Of a stretch of 64,000 bases of DNA, positions 1 to 12,364 are shown one piece after another (position 1 is the first letter of the stretch; each line of letters opens with the position of its first letter). A program made the position numbers and the translations under genes. This DNA is from Antedon mediterranea (lineage: Eukaryota; Echinodermata; Crinoidea; Comatulida; Antedonidae): the NCBI RefSeq assembly GCF_964355755.1, contig NC_092676.1:20008288-20072287 (forward strand), read 5' to 3'. Under the pieces are notes generated by a model. It searched no databases and had not been told where the DNA came from. It saw nothing but the letters and a program-made list of their open reading frames with translations.

Positions 1-147
1 TATAATTTTATATTCTTATTTTCCCAACATTACAAGTTTTGTTTTTCACGATAAAGTATTTATGCTAAAATTCAGTCCAACCTTAATTCATTCTCAATTT
101 TTTAAGAGTGCAAAATATTTTACAATAAAAGGTTTAGAAAGGTTTGA

Positions 148-312
148 CAGTGGCGGATCAAAGATTTTGAAATAGGGGGAAGGGCGTAAAAGTAGTGCAA
201 TGAAGTATTGAACTTCATTTGATGTACTATCTTTTGTTTTACAATTTGTGAAATTTAGAGGTGGCCCGGGCTGGTTGGCCACCCCCCCTCCCCCTCCTTG
301 AATCCGCCCCTG
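148..312. mobile_element. Small nonautonomous TIR element with 5-bp TSD
   Basis: It begins CAGTGGCGGATCAA and ends TTGAATCCGCCCCTG, which are imperfect inverted repeats of about 14 bp. It is flanked on both sides by TTTGA (143-147 and 313-317), a perfect 5-bp target duplication. It has no coding capacity. Partial relatives ending in ATCCGYCCCTG lie near 1850-1870 and 2555-2579. The superfamily is not assigned. Confidence 0.7.
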
Positions 313-2221
313 TTTGAAAGTGAAAATGTATTAAATATTTCATTTCTAAATTCTAAACACTTTAAAGGTTTAGCAAACAAAAAGCAAAACTATTTCATCA
401 ATTATAAATATTTATCAATTCTGTATTTATTTGACTGTATTTTGTGTTTCTATATTGCAATATAAGTTTTCTCTCCTTTTTTATTCACTTCATTTGATCA
501 TGTAAAATTATTTTTATTTTCGACTCAGGGGTAAGTCAGACAAGATTACCTTGTAAAGTGTAATGCAACAGTCAATGCAAAGACCTAATATATCAGTAAT
601 GCTTACTGTAGATTCAGTAAGGATTCTGATACAGGTGTCAAAAGATATTTGTTTTCTCAGGTGTATAAAACAGCCTATTTTATTTAGACAGAAATATGTA
701 TCATAGGGTGTAGTCCTATGTTTCTTGTACATCCCAAAAAATGCGTTTAATGCTGTTTTGTTTAATTTATTAGCTTTTTTGTCAAATAAAATAATAATGT
801 ACTACTAATATTAAACCGATAGGTGCATTTTTCATTACTACCGAATTTCTTGTCATGTGTTCCATACCTGTGAATTCTGAATTTGGAATAAAGGGATACA
901 AATTAACCTTTGACATTTTGTACATAGATATGTATACGCTGCGCACCCTTTTTATTTCAAATTCTCTATCCACTGGTACCAATAGGTATCACTAATGTAC
1001 AAGGACATTTCAGTTTTTAAATATTTTTGTGTGTGCTTGTTATGTTTAGCCTATATTTTTTGAGTAAAAAATGAGTATTTTAAATTTTTGATGTGAAAAC
1101 TAGTTGATTATCAATAAATAAGATTGTAAATGATTTTAATTTAAAACTGAAGTTAGTTTTCTTTGAAACAAAAGCAGAATTTAAGTTGTTTTTGTTTTAG
1201 GAATCTCGGTTTACAAAAAGGAAATGGTTAAATCATAGGACACATATATGTCTATTGTTCAAAAAGTCATTCTCTCACGTTACAATAATTATATTATTAT
1301 TTTATGTTTCAATTGTGGATACGTTATTTATTTTATGGCAAAATATAGCCCCATTTCAACATCCACTCTTACACAATGATACTGGTATTGATATAAGCCC
1401 ACCTAAATTTAAAATAAACATAAAAAATAAAACAGTGATGTACAGGGGCAGTGGGTTTATACATTGTAGGCACAGTAAACTTAAATATAATTAAAGTATC
1501 TATAGTAATGAATTATAAATATGTATATCCTTTGATACAATTTAATTTTAATAGATATATTTAAGAATATTTTACAGATAAACTGAATATTTGTTTTTTT
1601 TTTTATCCTGGTAAAATGTAATTCTTAGATGTTATATGTTAATAAAAATATACAGACAGTCTGTGTACAAATGATTCTTTAATTTTGATTATTTTGTCAC
1701 ATTTATAAAGCAGTAACAGTCTAGGGCAGGTCCAGGGGAAGCACTAAGCTACTCTACCCTTTTTGACCGCTAAAATTAAATTATAAATTACTCTTTGATA
1801 TATTTTTTGACAGACTTTCAATATTATATGTTTGCGCTCCTCTGTTAAAAAAATCCTGGTTCCGCCCCTTTATAATTTCTTACAGTACAAGTCTTCAGCA
1901 TTAACAAATAGGCCTTCAAGAAACATATTTTTATAGTGTACACTCCAGTACATGCATTTTGAAAGCTCTCCAGTTTCATAATTTCAATACAATCAATACT
2001 TAGACTTTTGTACTAAAAAGAAATTGAAAGTCAACTTTCAATACATTTTAAAAGCCAAATAATACACTGTATATAATAGTATAGACAAATCCATTATAAT
2101 TAAATTTATAGTGGTAAAATCATTAATTTCATTTACTTGTATAAAGAAGGTCTATTAAGGTTTATGCTCTGATGAATCATGGGAAAAGATATTATTTTAG
2201 CCTAGTCATATTTTTGTAAAC

Positions 2222-2460
2222 CGCAGAATGCATTTTTGCAGATTAAGTCAGAACACTGAAGTTAAGCGATGTTTTAGGCCAGACAGAACTTGGAGGCGTC
2301 TGAGAATGGGTGCCGTATAGATCTTTCCAAGTGACTTGGCATAATGGTTTAGAAATACCATACAAGAGGCATGGGTTCCAGCCTTTGTCTGTGCCATATT
2401 AATTGTAAAGGCAAAATGCTTTACTCTCAATGCCGCGTCTTTTGGAAGATATTGCTCTTT
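2222..2460 (+). mobile_element. Composite SINE with 5S-rRNA-like head and tRNA-like segment
   Basis: From about 2240 to 2322 the sequence follows the 3' two thirds of a metazoan 5S rRNA with many changes. Recognisable blocks are CACTGAAGTTAAGC, AGAACTTGGA and a degraded GAGAATGGGTGCCGTATAG with CTTT at the end. It is followed by a tRNA-like stretch with a degenerate A box (TGGCATAATGG) and B box (GGGTTCCAGCC). The body after that resembles the SINE at 19812-20085. A diverged 5S-derived SINE fits better than a functional 5S gene, because the internal control regions and stem pairings are decayed. Confidence 0.5.
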
Positions 2461-3363
2461 CATTAAGGGGGCCCCAGAGCCTAAAAATGGTAAAATGAAG
2501 CTTAATTTCGTGTCCTGTCTTTTGCATTACAATTCGCGAAATTTAGATCCCCCCCACCCCCACTTGGATCCGTCCCTGTGTCATGTCATTGAACAGTAGA
2601 AATGGATCATATAAAATGGACTGTACTCATTTCCAACTTCTAAGCCAAAGGATTCTAAAAATAATCTTGGTTTAGAAATTAGTATTAGTCATCATAGCTT
2701 AGTGCTATCTGCAACACTACATGTGTGTTTAAATAGCTATCATGAGATACCGTAGATAACACCGTTTACTACATGAAGTGAAATAAAGAATATTGGTTAA
2801 GTATCAAGAAGGAAACCCAAGCCTAACCTCCTTCAAATGATATTCAACCTTAGGTGGTAGCTATAATAATAGCAAATGCAACAAAGTTTGTAAATGTATA
2901 TAACCAGACTATTTGTTTGTTTAGTGATATTTATTTATTTTATATGAGAATTATATTGTATATATTTGAGAGAAAGTGTGTTTAAAAAAAAGTGTTTATG
3001 TATATTAATTTTATTTTAGACAGGTAGCCCTAATTTATTTATATAACTATTTATATTTCAATGTTTAGGGGCTGAACTTGATTAGTTTTAACTATTTTTT
3101 AGCCCTTCCCTTGATATAATTATTATTATTTGTATATTACAATGTTTATAATTTATATTTTATGGGTAAATAAATAAAGAAAGAAAGAAAGAAGAACGAC
3201 GTCCAGGAGGCCTAGGTTCAGCTGCATAAAAAAGGGGACGAAAAGAAAGAAAAAATAGGTTGTTGAAATAATCAATATAGTACTGTAAAACGCTGTTATG
3301 GCAAAGAAGAACAAACTGCATTGTACACACATGGGTTTGTATATACATGCATACATACAAGTT

Positions 3364-4975
3364 TGAGCGTTTGTACAAATAACAGTTTGTGTACATGTAC
3401 AAATAACAGTCTGCGTACATGTACAAATAACAGTATGCGTACATGTACAAATAACAGTATGCGTACATGTACAAATAACAGTCTGCGTACATGTACAAAT
3501 AACAGTATGCGTACATGTACAAATAACAGTCTGTGTACATGTACAAATAACAGTCTGCGTACATGTACAAATAACAGTCTGCGTACATGTACAAATAACA
3601 GTCTGCGTACATGTACAAATAACAGTCTGCGTACATGTACAAATAACAGTCTGCGTACATGTACAAATAACAGTCTGCGTACATGTACAAATAACAGTCT
3701 GCGTACATGTACAAATAACAGTCTGCGTACATGTACAAATAACAGTATGCGTACATGTACAAATAACAGTCTGCGTACATGTACAAATAACAGTCTGCGT
3801 ACATGTACAAATAACAGTCTGCGTACATGTACAAATAACAGTCTGCGTACATGTACAAATAACAGTATGCGTACATGTACAAATAACAGTCTGCGTACAT
3901 GTACAAATAACAGTCTGCGTACATGTACAAATAACAGTATGCGTACATGTACAAATAACAGTATGCGTACATGTACAAATAACAGTCTGCGTACATGTAC
4001 AAATAACAGTATGCGTACATGTACAAATAACAGTCTGTGTACATGTACAAATAACAGTCTGCGTACATGTACAAATAACAGTCTGCGTACATGTACAAAT
4101 AACAGTCTGCGTACATGTACAAATAACAGTCTGCGTACATGTACAAATAACAGTCTGCGTACATGTACAAATAACAGTCTGCGTACATGTACAAATAACA
4201 GTCTGCGTACATGTACAAATAACAGTCTGCGTACATGTACAAATAACAGTCTGCGTACATGTACAAATAACAGTATGCGTACATGTACAAATAACAGTCT
4301 GCGTACATGTACAAATAACAGTCTGCGTACATGTACAAATAACAGTCTGCGTACATGTACAAATAACAGTCTGCGTACATGTACAAATAACAGTCTGCGT
4401 ACATGTACAAATAACAGTATGCGTACATGTACAAATAACAGTCTGCGTACATGTACAAATAACAGTCTGCGTACATGTACAAATAACAGTATGCGTACAT
4501 GTACAAATAACAGTCTGCGTACATGTACAAATAACAGTCTGCATACATGTACAAATAACAGTCTGCGTACATGTACAAATAACAGTATGCGTACATGTAC
4601 AAATAACAGTCTGCGTACATGTACAAATAACAGTCTGCATACATGTACAAATAACAGTCTGCGTACATGTACAAATAACAGTCTGCGTACATGTACAAAT
4701 AACAGTATGCGTACATGTACAAATAACAGTCTGCGTACATGTACAAATAACAGTCTGCGTACATGTACAAATAACAGTATGCGTACATGTACAAATAACA
4801 GTCTGCGTACATGTACAAATAACAGTCTGCGTACATGTACAAATAACAGTCTGCGTACATGTACAAATAACAGTATGCGTACATGTACAAATAACAGTCT
4901 GCGTACATGTACAAATAACAGTCTGCGTACATGTACAAATAACAGTCTGCGTACATGTACAAATAACAGTCTGCA
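3364..4975. repeat. 24-bp satellite array A (about 67 copies)
   Basis: The unit GTACAAATAACAGTCTGCGTACAT is repeated head to tail with no length change, so every junction carries the palindrome GTACATGTAC. Variation is almost confined to the CTGCG core (CTGCG, ATGCG, CTGTG, CTGCAT). The order of variants shows a longer duplication. The motif ATGCG-ATGCG-CTGCG-ATGCG-CTGTG occurs twice, with its CTGTG units near 3530 and 4034, 504 bp (21 units) apart. The unit is a multiple of three and stop-free in several frames, which creates long spurious reading frames on both strands. Confidence 0.95.
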
Positions 4976-5099
4976 AATGTGTATGAATATCAATTTGAGC
5001 ATGAATTTAGAAAAGGTTTGCAAGTGTGTACAAATAAATTAAACTTACAGAAATGCAAATAACAGTTGAAGTTGAGCAAACTTGAGCAAATGTGCAAAG

Positions 5100-6795
5100 A
5101 TAATAGTTAGAACATATGAGAGTAACATTATGAGCGCATATTACTATAGAGTAACACTATGAGCGCATGTTAGAGTAACACTATGAGCGCATGTTAGAGT
5201 AACACTATGAGCGCATGTTACAGTAACACTATGAGTGCATGTGAGAGTAACAGTATGAGCACATGTGAGAGCAACAGTATGAGCACATGTGAGAGCAACA
5301 GTATGAGCACACGTTAGAGTAACATTATGAGCGCACGTTAGAGTAACATTATGAGCGCATGTTAGAGTAACATTATGAGCGTATGTTAGGGTAACAGTAT
5401 GAGTGCATGTTACAGTAACAGTATGAGCGCATGTGAGAGTAACGGTATGAGTGCATGTGAGAGTAACAGTATGAGCACACGTTACAGTAACAGTATGAGC
5501 GCATGTGAGAGTAACAGTATGAGTACATGTGAGAGTAACAGTATGAGCACACGTTACAGTAACAGTATGAACGCATGTGAGAGTAACAGTATGAGTACAT
5601 GTGAGAGTAACAGTATGAGCACACGTTACAGTAACAGTATGAGCGCATGTGAGAGTAACAGTATGAGTACATGTGAGAGTAACAGTATGAGCACACGTTA
5701 CAGTAACAGTATGAGCGCATGTGAGAGTAACATTATGAGTACATGCGAGAGTAACAGTATAAGCGCACGCAAGAGTAACAGTATGACCGCACGCGAGAGG
5801 AACAGTATGACCGCACGCGAGAGGAACAGTATGAGTGCATGTGTGATAGTAACATTATGACCGCACGTGAGAGTAACAGTATGAGTACACGCGAGAGTAA
5901 CAGTATGAGTGCATGTGTTATAGTAACATTATGACCGCATGTGAGAGTAACAGTATGAGTACAAGCGAGAGGAACAGTATGAGTGCATGTGTGATAGTAA
6001 CATTATGAGCGCATGTGAGAGTAACATTATGAGTACACGCGAGAGTAACAGTATAAGCGCACGCGAGAGTAACAGTATGACCGCACGCGAGAGGAACAGT
6101 ATGACCGCACGCGAGAGGAACAGTATGAGTGCATGTGTGATAGTAACATTATGACCGCACGTGAGAGTAACAGTATGAGTACACGCGAGAGTAACAGTAT
6201 GAGTGCATGTGTTATAGTAACATTATGACCGCATGTGAGAGTAACAGTATGAGTACAAGCGAGAGGAACAGTATGAGTGCATGTGTGATAGTAACATTAT
6301 GAGCGCATGTGAGAGTAACATTATGAGTACACGCGAGAGTAACAGTATAAGCGCACGCGAGATTAACAGTATGACCGCACGCGAGAGGAACAGTATGACC
6401 GCACGCGAGAGGAACAGTATGAGTGCATGTGTGATAGTAACATTATGACCGCATGTGAGAGTAACAGTATGAGTACACGCGAGAGTAACAGTATGAGTGC
6501 ATGTGTGATAGTAACATTATGACCGCATGTGAGAGTAACAGTATGAGTACACGCGAGAGGAACAGTATGAGTGCATGTGTGATAGTAACATTATGAGCGC
6601 ATGTGAGAGTAACATTATGAGTACACGCGAGAGTAGCAGTATAAGCGCACGCGAGAGTAACAGTATGACCGCACGCGAGAGGAACAGTATGACCGCACGC
6701 GAGAGGAACAGTATGAGTGCATGTGTGATAGTAACATTATGACCGCATGTGTGAGTAAAAGTATAAGTGCATGTTAGAGTAACAATATGACCTGT
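5100..6795. repeat. 24-bp-derived satellite array B with higher-order repeats
   Basis: The basic unit is GAGAGTAACAGTATGAGCGCATGT and variants, 22-26 bp. Around 5440-5740 the units form 72-bp triplets (ACATGTGAGAG / ACACGTTACAG / GCATGTGAGAG forms) repeated about four times. From 5783 a 294-bp higher-order unit starts; its marker ATGACCGCACGCGAGAGG recurs at 5783, 6077, 6371 and 6665. The core TAACAGTNTG is shared with array A at 3364-4975, so both probably come from one ancestral minisatellite. Confidence 0.92.
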
Positions 6796-7570
6796 AAGAG
6801 TTGGTTTAAATGTTTTAAATGTCTAAATACAACATACGACAAATAATAATATTTCTCTTGACTGTTGAATAATTTATTCATTAAGCATCTTCACAATATT
6901 GGCCACTTTACATGCACATCACCACTTTTCTTCCAAAGTGGTTATGTGAATCTTCTATAGCAACAACAAAAAATTAAATAAAAATAACTTCATCATATTA
7001 ACAAACTAAAACCCAAAATAAATTAGCACTATGTTAAAAACTAACGATTGAATCATTATCAAAATTATAACTATTTTAGAATTTCTATCCGTAATTATAA
7101 ATCAAAAACAATATTTGTTAAATGATGAGAAAAAAAAAATCTGTCCAAATAATTTTGAAAGCATGACTAAAATCTAGGATTAGAAGCACCCCTATTACCT
7201 AAATATTGCACAACATCCGATGCGACAAATATGGTTAAACTCAAATGACTGCCGGACTGGTCTCTCAGTCACGGTTTACTGCATATTCACCGGTCAAGCT
7301 GAAAGCAGGCAGCAGTCAAGGGTCAATTAAAGTGCAAATTTACACCTACTTATTAAACAGAAAGTCATTAAAAATTAAGTAAAACAACCCTTTAAAGTCA
7401 ATATAATTCAAACTAGTTGATATTCATGCTTTTAAAGTTACTTTTGTTATAAGATGGTTATACCGATTTTGTCTGAATAGTAGAATACATTGGGAAAATA
7501 TCAGTGTTATAATACATATACCATAATACATTTTGTCCTGGTAAATGTTGCAGTATACAGTACATACCAC
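6796..7570. other. AT-rich spacer
   Basis: Unique-looking AT-rich sequence between two arrays. I see no exon, RNA gene or repeat structure in it. Confidence 0.5.
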
Positions 7571-7574
7571 AGTG

Positions 7575-7915
7575 GTTTAAATACTATATGTACTACCACA
7601 GTGTTATCATGTGCCACAGTGTTACACATACAGCATGGTGTTACACATACAGCATGGTGTTATACATACAGCATGGTTTTATACATACACAGTGTTATAC
7701 ACATTACTACTGTGTCTTCATGTACCACTGTGTTTTTTCTCATGTAATAGTGTTATACATGTACCACAGTGTTATACATGTACCACAGTGTTATACATGT
7801 ACCACAGTGTTATACATGTACCACAGTGTTATACATGTACCACAGTGTTATACATGTACCACAGTGTTATACATGTACCACAGTGTTATACAGTACATGT
7901 ACCAGTGTTATACTA
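7575..7915. repeat. 19-bp minisatellite
   Basis: The unit CCACAGTGTTATACATGTA is repeated about eight times between 7750 and 7890. A degenerate 5' part (7590-7740) has related units such as CACAGCATGGTGTTA. The short reading frames across it are repeat artefacts. Confidence 0.9.
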
Positions 7916-9975
7916 ATGTACCATTAAAACAGTTATCAGTGCTGTAATACCAGCTAGTGTTCCTGGTAAAATGTACCTTAAGCTAACTTAGCTAATTTGT
8001 TTAAAAACTGGTGTGGGAAAATAATATACAACTCTTATTAAAGTTTGGTTTGAAATCGGTTACCAATACCAAGTGCGAAAGCAGAGTTAAAATCAATACT
8101 CTATACTTGTCAAATGCTATAAAACGACAGTAAAGCCCAAAGTGCACTTCATACTGTATATAATGTATACATCTGCAAAACCAAATCAGAAATACTATTT
8201 TGAACAAATGGATTGAAAGTGATCGAATATACATGTCCTCACATCAATTCAATAGAAATGTTTGTTTTGACAATCAGAGAACTACTTTTGTTTTATAATT
8301 TAAAACAATTACAATCTGAGTATTTATCAAATTTAAAGCACTAAAAATAAATTGAATATAAAAATAATAGTACAGTATAATTTATTATAAAAACAAAACA
8401 AAATTAAATAGACCTAATTTTTTTAGAATGGTATAAATAGCAAATTAGGATCAGAAAACAAAACATTATTTCTAACACAAAGTATTGAAATGAGCATGTT
8501 ATTAAATTTATTTTCCATCCAACGTGAATTAGCAAAAGGAAGAGTTTAATGATTCGATACCATGATTCAATTTGAACTCATAACTAGGGAAGTGGTATTA
8601 TTGAATACAAATTATTATGGGTATTACTCTATGTAGTGGGTTCTGTGGGTTCTAAGATCCTGTGTGACGTATCAGGTCTATTATATCCTTACCTCACCAT
8701 TCTCACACCGCTTTCACACTACCAAGAAAACAAACTCTCGAGTTTACAATTCAAACACACACTTGGAAGCACATCATACAACACCCCAGTGTGTGTAAAC
8801 CCTAAGTTTTGCTAGGCAGTGTGAAAAGGGTATTAGACCCTATCTTACCTAATGGGTGGATACAAATAGGAAACATATTTGAGAGGATAACAACACACAA
8901 CTACAATAACAATCTGATTAAAACTCAAATGTTATGCATCTGCAAACAGATTAACAAACCAGCAGAATTATAGATTGCCAGAAACTAATCCCTATCAATC
9001 CAAGTCTCTGGGAGAAAATGAAAAGGAAACAAACGAATGTATAGATAGAACATTAACATCACCACAATCTCATTGTGTGCAAAATCTACTATTAGTTTTA
9101 ACCGGTTTGGACTGGCTTCCTCAGAAGACCTTGATCTTATAACAAGTAAATCCCATTCATAGGAAACCAGACTGAACTAGAAAGAACACAAGCAAAGTAC
9201 AGATCATTTAAAAATGGATTTAAAACCAACTTGAAAGGGGTTTGACAGTAGACCAAAATATAAAACTTGCAGAGCTATAGGATTAATATAAATGTAACAA
9301 AACGGAATCCTTAACAAATGCAAAACAATCGCATTTAATGATGCTATGAAGACAACCACATTTATGATAGGCCTAGAGGGAGTTTATCCTCAGAAGGGAA
9401 CCCAAACAATAATGCATCATGCCAAAAATATTTAGTGTACAACAAGTAATGAGGTGCCAACATAAAAAGAATGGATTCAAAGATCCACAAGATTAAGACA
9501 AAATGCATTAATAGCAAAGTGTTACCATATATCTCTTAATGTCTCTATATACACCATGTTATCATTACGTTATATTTTATATATATACTTATATACTGTA
9601 CAAATCATTGGATAGAATTTATCGTCATAAAAGGCAGAATACCTGACATTGAAACATATTGAGCTTAACTTGACAGGAAAAATAAATCCAACTGAAATCG
9701 TTGTTAATTTGATTTGAGTTTGAAATGGTTAAAGATTGAGTAGCGAGTACGGATTTATATTTCAAAGGTTAGACTTAAATTGTGCATAATAGGGCATTCT
9801 TAAAGTATGGAGTTGTTTTGAATATTAACATTACTGTATTGAAGTATTAATAGTGCTTAATACAAAAATTGCTTAGAAATTCAATGTGACCATTAAAAGG
9901 TGTTTATTTGTCATATGAATTATTGTGTGTAGAATAATATACTGTAGGAAAAAATTCTATTATTTCAATGTCTGC
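7916..9975. other. AT-rich intergenic sequence
   Basis: About 2 kb with no recognisable exon, TIR or tandem structure. It lies downstream of the kinase gene, and I find no sign of another transcription unit. Confidence 0.5.
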
Positions 9976-9977
9976 GA

Positions 9978-10225
9978 ACACAGTAAAACCCCTATCAAGG
10001 CACATCATCGGGACCCAACAAAGTGTCTTCTAAATAGGGGTGTCCCCTGAATAGAGATTGGCTGTAGTGTTCAAACATAAATTTCCCCTCATGCGTTTTA
10101 CACATAGTGTCTTCTCAATAGGGGTGTCCTCTGAATAGAGATTGGCTGTATTGTTAAAACATAAATTTCCCCTCATTCGTTTTACAAATAGTGTCTTCTT
10201 AATAGGGGTTGACTGTAGTGCTAAA
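9978..10225. mobile_element. Repeat family with AGGGGTGTCCTCTGAATAG motif
   Basis: It contains about two and a half tandem copies of an 88-bp segment carrying AGTGTCTTCT-AATAGGGGTGTC and AGAGATTGGCTGTA. A reverse-oriented relative lies at 19130-19290 and a short fragment at 59025-59075. It is dispersed and noncoding, most likely a nonautonomous DNA element common in invertebrate genomes. Confidence 0.6.
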
Positions 10226-11335
10226 ACATAGAAGAGATGTAGATATGCAGATACCCATTAAGCTCTGTATTAGTACATCATACAGACATCAAATGGTTCC
10301 TATTGTCTTTTCATATGGAAAGAAAAAAGTGCATTTTGAAAAAGAGGAAATGACTATCTATTGTCCACTGTTATTATACCAGTGTTTTATACCACCCAAA
10401 TTATTGCTTTTTCCTGACCAATATTATTTACAGAGTTTATTATATTGTCGCAACTGTACACAATAGCTTTATTTTCTGAATATATAATCTTAAGGTATGT
10501 AGGTGAGTTTATATCATTCAAGGAGGCTTAAAATAATAGGCTCAAGTGATTCGCAATAAGGCCACTAAACTGCTAAACAACATGCATAGACTAAGGTATA
10601 CAGGGTTAGGAATCAACATTCTCCCAGCCCCTCATCACATTGTCCAACTTATCCTCCTTTCTGTTCCTTTTTTTTATTTTCTATAATGTTTACTTCATCT
10701 CTTCCTGTCCTTTCTACTCTTCCTATCCCTCTTTCCACATAATCTCTACTTCCTTTCTCATATTACTTCTCCATCAATCATTCCTGCCATCTTCGTTCCA
10801 TTCTTCTACCTCCCGCATCATCCCCTACTCTCCCTTCCTCCCATTTCATTCATTCTTACTTTTCTCCATATCAGCGATATTCTCCTTTACATAGATACCT
10901 ACAGTCACTAAATCATCTCCTATTATTATCCTCTTTTCCATGCTTTCCAACCTTTGATCCTAGAGCAAGCATGGGAAGACAACGCAAGGCATAATCACAC
11001 TGTTTTACTTTACATCACGATAAATTTTTGCCAAAAATACATTCTTATTTATTCATTTATTATCTATATACATATATATCATTGTTAACGTTTTCTTTGG
11101 CAACAAAAACAACAACACAGTGATAATATTAAGCCAAAAAACAACGCAAGTGCTCAGGATTTAGGTATTAGGAGTGAGGCTTAAGTGATATAGAGGTTTA
11201 ACATGCATTACAGGTATGTTTTAAATTCATTTGAGTCCTTCTTGATAATCTGAAATGGTAGCTGCCTATAAGCCAGCTATTTTATATACAAACTATGGCT
11301 GATGTATGGATCACTTCACAGATAATCTGAGATAA
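10226..11335. other. Intergenic, partly pyrimidine-rich
   Basis: The segment 10620-10890 is strongly C/T-rich on the plus strand (TCCTCC, TCTTCC runs), a simple-sequence tract that yields a spurious reading frame. The rest is AT-rich with no feature I can support. Confidence 0.5.
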
Positions 11336-11670
11336 CTAGGTCATGACGAAATCGAATCATGACCCTAATCATCTCATAATGATCATCTCATGATGATAAT
11401 CAGAGCATGACAACAATCAGGTGATCATCTCATGACTATAATCAGATCATAACAATGATCAGGTGAGCATTTCATGACTATGATGATCACCTGATCACGG
11501 CGACCATAATCAGATAATATCAGGTGATCATTTTATGGTCACCTAATGACTGTGACTAGATCATGCGATGATGATAATGATCAAGGATGATCATGTCATG
11601 ATGATTATGATGACTAATTATGATGATTATAGTAATTATTGCATGACGACAATGATGACGAGTAAATTCT
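11336..11670. repeat. Degenerate TGATCA/CATGATGAT-rich repeat
   Basis: Irregular repetition of ATCATCTCATGATGAT, ATCAGGTGATCA and similar words over about 330 bp, with many short palindromes. No constant period. Confidence 0.6.
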
Positions 11671-11751
11671 ATTTATGATACTACTTATGTTAGTAACAAT
11701 TATTGATAATGGCGATGATTAAAGAGATTGATTTTTAAATATTATTTTCAA

Positions 11752-11818
11752 AGCAGTATCTAATATTTAAATACACACTTTCTCAAGTATCTAATATTTA
11801 AATACACACTTTCTCAGA
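11752..11818. repeat. Tandem duplication of about 32 bp
   Basis: Two adjacent near-identical copies of a segment containing GTATCTAATATTTAAATAC and ACACTTTCTCA. Confidence 0.8.
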
Positions 11819-12101
11819 TACATTTACATATTAACATACCCAGACTGGGTAATAGTCCAACATATCCAAGCCATGGATTCTAATGAATATATTCCTAATG
11901 TACAAAACGCTGACAGAGCCTGAGAAAACAAAAACGACAAACATACGACGACGACAACAATGATTGCATTGACTAATAAGAAGGAATGATGCTGTCGACC
12001 AATCACAAACTCAATCTTCTTCACCTGACTTGCATAGACTATTCCACGAGATTTTCAAGACAACCGTTGTGTAACAATATTACAGACTGAGCAAAATTCT
12101 A

Positions 12102-12263
12102 AAGCTCTGTCTACACTATCAAACAAGTTTGACAAAAAAAGTGTGATGTGCCCAAATATGGTAGTGATATGCTTAAATATGGTAGTGATATGACATCACC
12201 ATGTCCATATATGGGCACATCAATCTTTTTGCCACATAAAGTTTGATAGTATAGACAGAGCTT
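12102..12263 (+). mobile_element. MITE family M1, copy 1 (forward form)
   Basis: The ends are inverted repeats AGCTCTGTCTACACTATCAA and its reverse complement. The interior has GATGTGCCCAAATATGG, TAGTGATATG and CATGTCCATATATGGGCAC. It lies about 560 bp downstream of the kinase stop codon. Confidence 0.85.
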
Positions 12264-12364
12264 GACTCCTATGATATGTAGCTCTGTTTTATATTTCTGA
12301 CTTCAAGACATAACGTAACCATTCAACCATGTATATCTGCCTTCCTTTATAGCAGTTGCAAATT

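Larger units (their letters stand above)
1..3150. other. Gene-poor AT-rich stretch
   Basis: No conserved exon is recognised here. The stretch holds a TIR element at 148-312, degraded relatives of it near 1728-1870 and 2495-2579, and a 5S/tRNA-like SINE at 2222-2460. One weak exon-like reading frame on the plus strand (1201-1494) is described in the findings. The rest is AT-rich sequence with nothing I can name. Confidence 0.6.

Noticed and set aside
2240-2322. Functional 5S rRNA gene
   Set aside because: Too many changes, no 5' third, and fused to SINE sequence.
3364-4975. CRISPR-like array
   Set aside because: Repeats are head to tail with no unique spacers, and the context is an animal genome.
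3153-5042. Reading frames of 570-607 residues on both strands
   Set aside because: They are a 24-bp repeat translated in several stop-free frames; the same DNA is open in four frames with no compositional sign of selection on any.
5373-5860. Reading frames of 115 and 153 residues across array B
   Set aside because: Repeat artefacts on both strands.
10640-10894. Phe/Ser-rich 84-residue frame
   Set aside because: Product of a pyrimidine-rich simple-sequence tract; no splice context or conserved pattern.
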